Source: an uncultured Acidimicrobiaceae bacterium (GTDB lineage Bacteria > Actinomycetota > Acidimicrobiia > Acidimicrobiales > MedAcidi-G1). Taken from it: a DNA stretch of 10,251 bases. This document shows positions 5,828-10,251 of this stretch, one piece after another. The stretch's first letter is position 1; every line of letters begins with the position of its first letter. The notes below the pieces were generated by a model. That model had not been told where the DNA came from and did no database searches. It worked only from the letters and a program-made list of their open reading frames with translations. The DNA is taken from assembly GCA_913054115.1 (NCBI GenBank), contig CAJXIS010000044.1, positions 1 to 10,251 of the forward strand, in the 5' to 3' direction. The position numbers were made by a program, and so were the translations under genes.

Positions 5828-6985
5828 ATGGCCGAGATCCACGGTGACGTCGCGGAGGGGTTCGGCGCGATCGCCGATGCCTTCGCCAGGAACTTCGAAG
5901 ACGAGGGCGAGGTCGGCGCCTCGTGCTGCGTGTACGTGGGCGGCGAGTCGGTCGCCGACCTCTGGGGTGGCGTGGCCGACCCGGCGACCGGGCGCCCCTA
6001 CGGGCGCGACACCCTGCAACTGCACTTCTCGACCACCAAGGGCGTTGCGGCCATCTGTGCGGCGATGCTCTACGAACGCGGACAACTCGACTACGAGGCC
6101 CCGGTCGCCGACTACTGGCCGGAGTTCGCCGGCGGCGGCAAGGAAGCGGTCACGGTCGCCCAGTGCATGAGCCACACGGCCGGTCTTGCGGCCCTCGACA
6201 CGCCGCTGACGATGGACGAGATCTGCGCCCTCGAGCCCGTGCTGCGGGCGATCGAGTCCCAGGTGCCGCTCTGGGAGCCGGGTACGGCAAACGGCTACCA
6301 CGCCATCACCTTTGGCTGGATCGTGGGGGAGATCATCCGCCGCATCGACGGCCGATCCCTTGGCCGGTTCCTCGCCGACGAGGTTGCCGGACCGCTCGGG
6401 GCCGAGTCGTACATCGGGCTCCCCGAGTCGGAGGAACATCGGGTGGCGCCGATCCAGAACAGCCCGCCGCCGAGCGATCCCGAGATCCTCGAGTTGATGA
6501 TGGCGGTCATGGGTCCCGGCACGATGGGCTTCCGTGCACTGACGATGGATGGCGCCATCTCTCTGGCTGCCGAACCGAATCCGTTCAACACCCGACAGGT
6601 GCACGCCACCGAGATGCCGGCGGCCAACGGCATCAGCGAGGCCCGTGGGCTGGCCCGGATCTATGCCGCCACCGTGGGAGAGGTCGACGGGGTTCGCCTC
6701 TTGAGCGACGACACGGTGCGCCATGTGCGCACCGAGCGTTCCCGGGGTCCGGACCTCTCGCTGGTCATGGAGGGCGCATGGGGTCTCGGCTTCATGCTCG
6801 ACATCGAGTTCAATCCGTTGCTGTCGCCACAGTCGTTCAGCCATCCGGGTGCCGGGGGCTCGCTGGCCTACGGCGACCTCGAACACGGGGTCGGCTTCGC
6901 CTACGTCATGAACCAGATGGGCAGCGGCCTGGCAGGCGACCCGCGGGCGAACCGCCTGAGCGAGGCACTTCGTTCCTGCCTGTAG
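5828..6985 (+). CDS. Serine hydrolase, class C beta-lactamase/family VIII esterase type
   Basis: This 385-residue protein has the penicillin-binding-protein/class C beta-lactamase fold seen in family VIII carboxylesterases. The nucleophile motif SxxK is HFSTTKG, with Ser68 and Lys71. The Tyr of the second motif is Tyr157 in NGYHAITFGWI. MSHTAGL (114-120) is the typical conserved segment after the first motif, and the C-terminal HPGAGGS (339-345) replaces the lactamase KTG. These features favour an esterase, amidase or lactonase acting on small acyl substrates rather than true beta-lactam resistance. There is no signal peptide, so it should be cytoplasmic. The start at ATG 5828 is supported by AGGGGG five bases upstream; the open frame continues upstream to 5597 but overlaps the PEP-enzyme gene. 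It may share a transcript with the two genes before it, and a hairpin follows its stop. Confidence 0.9.
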   Translation: MAEIHGDVAEGFGAIADAFARNFEDEGEVGASCCVYVGGESVADLWGGVADPATGRPYGRDTLQLHFSTTKGVAAICAAMLYERGQLDYEAPVADYWPEFAGGGKEAVTVAQCMSHTAGLAALDTPLTMDEICALEPVLRAIESQVPLWEPGTANGYHAITFGWIVGEIIRRIDGRSLGRFLADEVAGPLGAESYIGLPESEEHRVAPIQNSPPPSDPEILELMMAVMGPGTMGFRALTMDGAISLAAEPNPFNTRQVHATEMPAANGISEARGLARIYAATVGEVDGVRLLSDDTVRHVRTERSRGPDLSLVMEGAWGLGFMLDIEFNPLLSPQSFSHPGAGGSLAYGDLEHGVGFAYVMNQMGSGLAGDPRANRLSEALRSCL

Positions 6986-6998
6986 GAAGGGCTGGGCC

Positions 6999-7026
6999 GG
7001 TGGCGGGTCCGCAAGGCTCCGCCACC
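6999..7026 (+). terminator. Intrinsic-type hairpin after the serine hydrolase gene
   Basis: GGTGGCGG (6999-7006) pairs with CCGCCACC (7019-7026), a perfect 8-bp stem with a 12-base loop containing CC-gcaa-GG. It starts 14 bases after the stop codon at 6985. There is no T-tract, which is common for hairpin terminators in high-GC actinobacteria. It likely separates the hydrolase transcript from the liv operon. Confidence 0.6.
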
Positions 7027-7031
7027 CCGTC

Positions 7032-7049
7032 CCACATGTGGTAAACCAC
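7032..7049. promoter_or_regulatory. Overlapping palindromes in the liv leader
   Basis: CCACATGTGG (7032-7041) is a perfect 10-bp palindrome. Its right arm GTGG (7038-7041) can alternatively pair over TAAA with CCAC at 7046-7049. The two structures are mutually exclusive. The site could be a regulator operator or part of a switching leader RNA. No clear promoter hexamers were identified. Confidence 0.4.
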
Positions 7050-7083
7050 TGATCCACTGATCCACTGATCCACTGCCCAGTGG
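7046..7083. repeat. CCACTGAT octanucleotide tandem repeat and closing hairpin before livH
   Basis: Three full copies of CCACTGAT (7046-7053, 7054-7061, 7062-7069) and a partial fourth (CCACTG, 7070-7075) are followed by CAGTGG (7078-7083). The last unit can fold with that sequence (CCACT-gccc-AGTGG), but each earlier unit carries the same CCACT and could compete. The array lies 20 bases upstream of the livH start. Copy number of such arrays can vary by slippage, which might tune expression. Confidence 0.85.
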
Positions 7084-7089
7084 GCCACC

Positions 7090-7096
7090 AGGGGGA
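7090..7096 (+). promoter_or_regulatory. Ribosome binding site supporting the TTG start of livH
   Basis: AGGGGGA lies six bases before TTG 7103. It is the only strong Shine-Dalgarno sequence near the 5' end of the frame. It supports initiation at TTG rather than at the ATG at 7274, which would remove the N-terminal membrane helix. Confidence 0.6.
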
Positions 7097-7102
7097 ACAA
7101 CG

Positions 7103-8230
7103 TTGACCGCAACCATCAACCGGCGATCTGCGAGACGAGTCTCGAAGGTCGATCGGTTCCTCACGCTCATCCGGGTCTTCCTGGTCGGGTTGATCGTGGT
7201 CGGCATCCTTGCGTTCCTGGCGCAGCAGTTCGCTCCGGACAACCCCTTCACCCGTTGGCGCAATCCCGACGCCATGGGCCTCAGCGCCGATCAGTTCAAG
7301 GGCCTGCTCATGTCGGGCCTGTCGCAGGGCGCCATGTACGGACTCATCGCCCTCGGCTACTCGATGGTCTACGGCGTGTTGGGATTCATCAACTTCGCCC
7401 ACGGTGAGGTGTTCATGGCGGGTGCCATGACGGGGTTCATCGCCTCGGAGAAGTTCAACGCCAGCGGACTGTGGGAGAGCAACTTCCTGCTCTGCCTTGT
7501 CCTGATCGTCCTCATGGCGATCGGCATCTCGACCCTCATGGCCGTGTTGATGGAACGGGTCGCCTACCGGCCGCTGCGCAACTCACCTCGGTTGATCCCG
7601 CTGATCACCTCGATCGGCGTCTCGTTCTTCATCCAGAATGCCGTGATGGGGCTGTTCGGCCCGGCAACCAAGAGCTACCCCCAGCTTCCCGAGTGGCTCG
7701 CGAAGCAGCGGTCGATCCTGACCTTCGAGATCGCCGGCACCAAGATCCTCGTCCTGGTCGTGGCGGCCGTCTCGATGGCCGGACTCTGGTTCCTCGTGGA
7801 GCGCACCAAGACCGGCAAGGCCATGCGTGCGGTTGCCGAGGACAAGGAGATCGCCTCGCTGATGGGGATCAACGTCAACCGCATCATCGTCACCACGTTC
7901 GCGGTGGGCGGTGCGATGGCCGGCGTGGCGGGCATCCTCTGGGGCCTGCTGTTCCGCAGCGTCACGCACATGACGGGCTTCCTGCCGGGCATCAAGGCCT
8001 TCACGGCGGCCGTCGTCGGCGGCATCGGCAACCTGGGCGGTGCGATGGCCGGTGGCATCGCACTCGGATCCGCCGAATCGATCGCCCCGCTGGTCATTCT
8101 CGAACCGCTCGGTGTCCCGGGTGTCTCGCAACTCAAGGACGCCGTGGCGTTCACCGTGCTGGTCCTCGTGCTCCTGTTCAAGCCGACCGGCCTGTTCGGT
8201 GAGCGGCTCTCCTCGGAGGATCGGGCATGA
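7103..8230 (+). CDS. livH: Branched-chain amino acid ABC transporter permease, LivH family
   Basis: This 375-residue inner-membrane permease of the LivH family forms half of the channel of a high-affinity importer for leucine/isoleucine/valine or related small amides and organic solutes. The family signature is clear: SGLSQGAMYGLIALGYSMVY (71-90), GVLGFINFAHGEVFMAG (91-107), and the cytoplasmic coupling loop RTKTGKAMRAVAEDKEIASLMGI (234-256) that contacts the ATPases. VGGIGNLGGAMAGG (305-318) and the closing FKPTGLFGE (359-367) are also typical. Usual family members are about 290-310 residues; here about 60 extra N-terminal residues hold a basic stretch and one more hydrophobic helix (about 23-42). 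The start is TTG with a good ribosome binding site. The stop TGA overlaps the next ATG (ATGA, 8227-8230), indicating translational coupling with livM. Substrate cannot be told from the permease alone. Confidence 0.93.
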   Translation: MTATINRRSARRVSKVDRFLTLIRVFLVGLIVVGILAFLAQQFAPDNPFTRWRNPDAMGLSADQFKGLLMSGLSQGAMYGLIALGYSMVYGVLGFINFAHGEVFMAGAMTGFIASEKFNASGLWESNFLLCLVLIVLMAIGISTLMAVLMERVAYRPLRNSPRLIPLITSIGVSFFIQNAVMGLFGPATKSYPQLPEWLAKQRSILTFEIAGTKILVLVVAAVSMAGLWFLVERTKTGKAMRAVAEDKEIASLMGINVNRIIVTTFAVGGAMAGVAGILWGLLFRSVTHMTGFLPGIKAFTAAVVGGIGNLGGAMAGGIALGSAESIAPLVILEPLGVPGVSQLKDAVAFTVLVLVLLFKPTGLFGERLSSEDRA

Positions 8231-10101
8231 GCGCCACGATGAGCGCACCGTCATCGACGTCATCGACGTCACCGGCAGCGTCGTCGGCTCCGGCCCTGTT
8301 CGACCTCGACTGGCGCCGCATCGGCAAGTGGGGCGGCCTGTGTGCCTTCGCAATCGCCCTGATCTCGCTCATCGGCATGCCGGTGGGCCTCGACCGGCGC
8401 ACGATCATCGAAGGCAGGCTCAGCCTCGGCTACCTGGCACTCATCTGGCTCCCGCTGCTGTTCGGGTACGTGGTCTCGAAGCGGGTCGTCCTCGAGGGCG
8501 TCGACACCCCGGACCCCGGCGCCCGTGACGTGCTCGCCGGCCTCTGCACCGGCCTGCTTGCGGGCCTCGGTCCGCTGCTGCTGATCCTGGGCATCGACAA
8601 CTTCAACCTGCGCAAGCCGTTGGTGAACTGGAGTCCGCAGTTGCTCGAGTTGCTGACCTTCGGGCGCGACATCGGCTACGGCATCGGCGCCTGGCTCGCC
8701 ATCTGTGCGGTCCTCGGCATGCTGGGTTCGACGATGCACGTGCTGCCGAAGGACGTGCGTCGGGTGGTCTCCATCGTCACCTTCGGCTTGTTGTTCATCT
8801 CCGTGCTCGAGGCGGCCATCGATGATCTTTCCGAGGGGTTCGGCCTCGAGGGCCTGACGGACGCCATGTACGCCAAGCGCGGCGGCCTGACCGTGAAGTA
8901 CTCGATCATCCTGGTGGTGGTTCTCGGTGTCCTGGCGGTCGTGACCAAGGGCCGCGTCAAGGGTGCCACCAACCACTACAGGGGGTTGAAGGGTGCCGAG
9001 CGGAAGCGGGCATCGGTCCTGCTGTTCGCCGGGGTGGCCGTGCTCTGCATCGTCCTGCCGATGTTCCTCGGCAAGATCATGAACGAGCTGCTGGCCAACG
9101 TCGGCCTGTTCCTGCTCCTGGCCCTCGGCCTCAACATCGTCGTCGGCCTCGCCGGCATCCTCGACCTGGGCTATGTCGCCTTCTTCGCCGTCGGCGGCTA
9201 TACGACGGCTGTGCTCACGTCGGCCGAATCTCCGTTTTTCGCCCCAGAGCTCCACTTCGGGTTCGCCCTGATCGTCGTGGTGTTGATCGCCGGCCTGACC
9301 GGGCTCGTCATCGGTGCGCCCGTCATCCGGATGCGCGGCGACTATCTGGCCATCGTCACCCTCGGCTTCGGTGAGATCATCCGACTCCTGTTCATGTCCG
9401 ACTGGCTCAAGCCGTACTTCGGTGGCGCCCAGGGCATCACCAACGTTCCCCACGTGGACCTCGGCTTCGCCGTCGTCAAGGGCACCGACCCGAGGTCGGT
9501 CTTCTACATGATTCTGGTCTTCTGTGTGCTCGCCATCTATGTGTCATGGCGGTTGCAGGGATCCCGGCTGGGCCGCGCATGGATGGCCATCCGCGAAGAC
9601 GAGCAGGTGGCCGAGGCGATGGGCATCAACACGGTCAACACGAAGCTCATGGCCTTTGTGGTGGGTGCGATGATGGCCGCACTCAGTGGCGCCATCCTGG
9701 CGGCCAAGGTCGGCTCGGTCTTCCCGAACAGCTTCATGATCCTCGTCTCGATCATCATCCTGGTCGTGGTGATCGTCGGAGGCATGGGCAACATCCTCGG
9801 AGTGATGGTCGGCTCCTTCGTGCTGATCGGGGTACTGGGCGGTCCGAGGCAGCCCGGCCTGCTCCAGGAGTTCCAGTCGTACAAGCTGCTGATCTATGGC
9901 GCCCTGCTGGTGTTCATGATGCTGCAGCGCCCGGAGGGCCTGGTCCCGAGTGCCCGGCGCAGCCAGGAACTGCACCAGGAGGAGTTCCTTCAGGACGTCT
10001 GGCTCAAGGGCGAGGACCACGAAGAGGAAGAAGCAGCCGAGGAGGCAGCAGCAGAGGAAGAAGCAGAAGCAACAGCCGAAGGGACCGGTGATCCGGCATG
10101 A
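8227..10101 (+). CDS. livM: Branched-chain amino acid ABC transporter permease, LivM family, with long N-terminal membrane extension
   Basis: This is the second permease of the importer, 624 residues against roughly 320-430 for most LivM proteins. The LivM core occupies about 285-575: LLALGLNIVVGLAGILDLGY (297-316), FFAVGGYTTAVL (319-330), MRGDYLAIVTLGFGEIIRLL (369-388), the ATPase-coupling loop SRLGRAWMAIREDEQVAEAMG (446-466) and GGMGNILGVMVG (518-529), ending in QRPEGLVP (567-574). Ahead of the core are about 260 extra residues: a Ser/Thr/Ala-rich head (1-22, encoded partly by a 9-bp duplication TCATCGACG at 8251-8268) and five or six hydrophobic helices (about 34-53, 69-86, 103-122, 147-168, 180-196, 225-240). 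The C-terminal tail (582-624) is highly acidic, with 17 Asp/Glu, and is probably disordered in the cytoplasm. The gene overlaps livH and livG by ATGA junctions. The role of the extra helices is unknown. Confidence 0.93.
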   Translation: MSATMSAPSSTSSTSPAASSAPALFDLDWRRIGKWGGLCAFAIALISLIGMPVGLDRRTIIEGRLSLGYLALIWLPLLFGYVVSKRVVLEGVDTPDPGARDVLAGLCTGLLAGLGPLLLILGIDNFNLRKPLVNWSPQLLELLTFGRDIGYGIGAWLAICAVLGMLGSTMHVLPKDVRRVVSIVTFGLLFISVLEAAIDDLSEGFGLEGLTDAMYAKRGGLTVKYSIILVVVLGVLAVVTKGRVKGATNHYRGLKGAERKRASVLLFAGVAVLCIVLPMFLGKIMNELLANVGLFLLLALGLNIVVGLAGILDLGYVAFFAVGGYTTAVLTSAESPFFAPELHFGFALIVVVLIAGLTGLVIGAPVIRMRGDYLAIVTLGFGEIIRLLFMSDWLKPYFGGAQGITNVPHVDLGFAVVKGTDPRSVFYMILVFCVLAIYVSWRLQGSRLGRAWMAIREDEQVAEAMGINTVNTKLMAFVVGAMMAALSGAILAAKVGSVFPNSFMILVSIIILVVVIVGGMGNILGVMVGSFVLIGVLGGPRQPGLLQEFQSYKLLIYGALLVFMMLQRPEGLVPSARRSQELHQEEFLQDVWLKGEDHEEEEAAEEAAAEEEAEATAEGTGDPA

Positions 10102-10208
10102 CCCACCTTCTCGAGATCCGCGACCTGAAGGTCACGTTCGGCGGCCTCGATGCGCTGTCCGGCCTGAACTTCCACATCGACGAGGGCGAGATCGTCAGCG
10201 TGATCGGA
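10098..10208 (+). CDS. livG: ABC transporter ATP-binding protein LivG, only the N-terminal ~37 codons
   Basis: ATG 10098 overlaps the livM stop as ATGA. The visible peptide begins MTHLLEIRDLKVTFGGL and continues to EGEIVSVIG, the start of an ABC ATPase domain leading up to the Walker A loop. In LivG the expected continuation is GPNGAGKT, but from about base 10202 the sequence is Illumina adapter, so the downstream residues and the in-frame TAG that follows are artefacts. The real gene is broken by the contig end, not mutated. The exact junction cannot be set because up to seven bases (GATCGGA) fit both the gene and the adapter. LivG is assigned over LivF from the order livH-livM-livG and the VTFGGLDAL segment. 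Confidence 0.85.
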
Positions 10209-10251
10209 AGAGCGTCGTGTAGGGAAAGAGTGTAGATCTCGGTGGTCGCCG
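10202..10251 (+). other. Illumina TruSeq adapter read-through (artefact)
   Basis: All 50 terminal bases match the reverse complement of the TruSeq universal adapter, starting GATCGGAAGAGCGTCG and including AGATCTCGGTGGTCGCCG. It is synthetic library sequence that was not trimmed before assembly and carries no biological information. Confidence 0.98.

Noticed and set aside
7046..7075. CCACTGAT array as a CRISPR or replication iteron
   Set aside because: Units are 8 bp, contiguous and without spacers, and there is no cas or replication gene nearby.
5774..7402. A 542-codon open frame on the minus strand opposite the serine hydrolase and livH start
   Set aside because: It is antisense to two well-supported genes and its translation is a low-complexity Arg/His/Asp/Gly mix with no domain; long antisense frames are expected in GC-rich DNA.
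8269..9453. A 394-codon minus-strand open frame within livM
   Set aside because: The composition is dominated by Asp, Glu, Gln, His and Arg, typical of the antisense of hydrophobic membrane codons; no motif was seen.
10209..10236. Apparent premature stop in livG
   Set aside because: The stop is encoded by adapter sequence, not by the genome.

Overview
The window comes from a high-GC, Gram-positive-type chromosome, most likely an actinobacterium. The small conserved protein, the gene style and the long LivM suggest the Acidimicrobiia, but that placement is an inference. The support is GC-rich third codon positions, frequent GTG/TTG starts, ATGA stop/start overlaps and a class II tRNA-Leu. The last 50 bases are not biological: they match the Illumina TruSeq universal adapter in reverse complement, so this is the untrimmed end of a short-read assembly contig.

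Layout. (1) Bases 1-1074 hold the 3' part of an MFS exporter gene. (2) Converging on it, 2068-1121 on the minus strand encodes a RecB/Cas4-type PD-(D/E)XK nuclease with a four-cysteine iron-sulfur signature. It is divergent from a small 107-residue conserved protein of unknown function (2124-2447). (3) 2563-3192 encodes a NYN/PIN-like ribonuclease-fold protein of visibly lower GC, followed by tRNA-Leu(UAA) at 3223-3308. (4) A same-strand run follows: a nitroreductase with the active-site residues of iodotyrosine deiodinase (3402-4124), a PEP-utilising enzyme that is the C-terminal two thirds of pyruvate phosphate dikinase without the ATP-grasp domain (4156-5766), and a cytoplasmic SxxK serine hydrolase of the class C beta-lactamase/esterase type (5828-6985). 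(5) After a hairpin and a repeat-rich 117-bp leader comes a branched-chain-amino-acid-type ABC importer operon: livH-like (7103-8230), a very long livM-like gene (8227-10101) and the first ~35 codons of livG (10098 on), cut off by the adapter.

How the genes work together. Only livH-livM-livG form an evident complex: two permeases and an ATPase, translationally coupled through ATGA overlaps. The periplasmic-type binding protein and livF are not in the window. The deiodinase-like gene, the half-dikinase and the hydrolase are co-oriented with short gaps (31 and 61 bp) and may be co-transcribed, but no shared pathway is visible. I found no CRISPR array, phage, transposase or clear defence island. 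The most unusual points are the half-length dikinase lacking the regulatory threonine, the deiodinase-like catalytic triad with a palindrome and tandem repeat before it, the octanucleotide-repeat leader before livH, the extended LivM, and the adapter tail.
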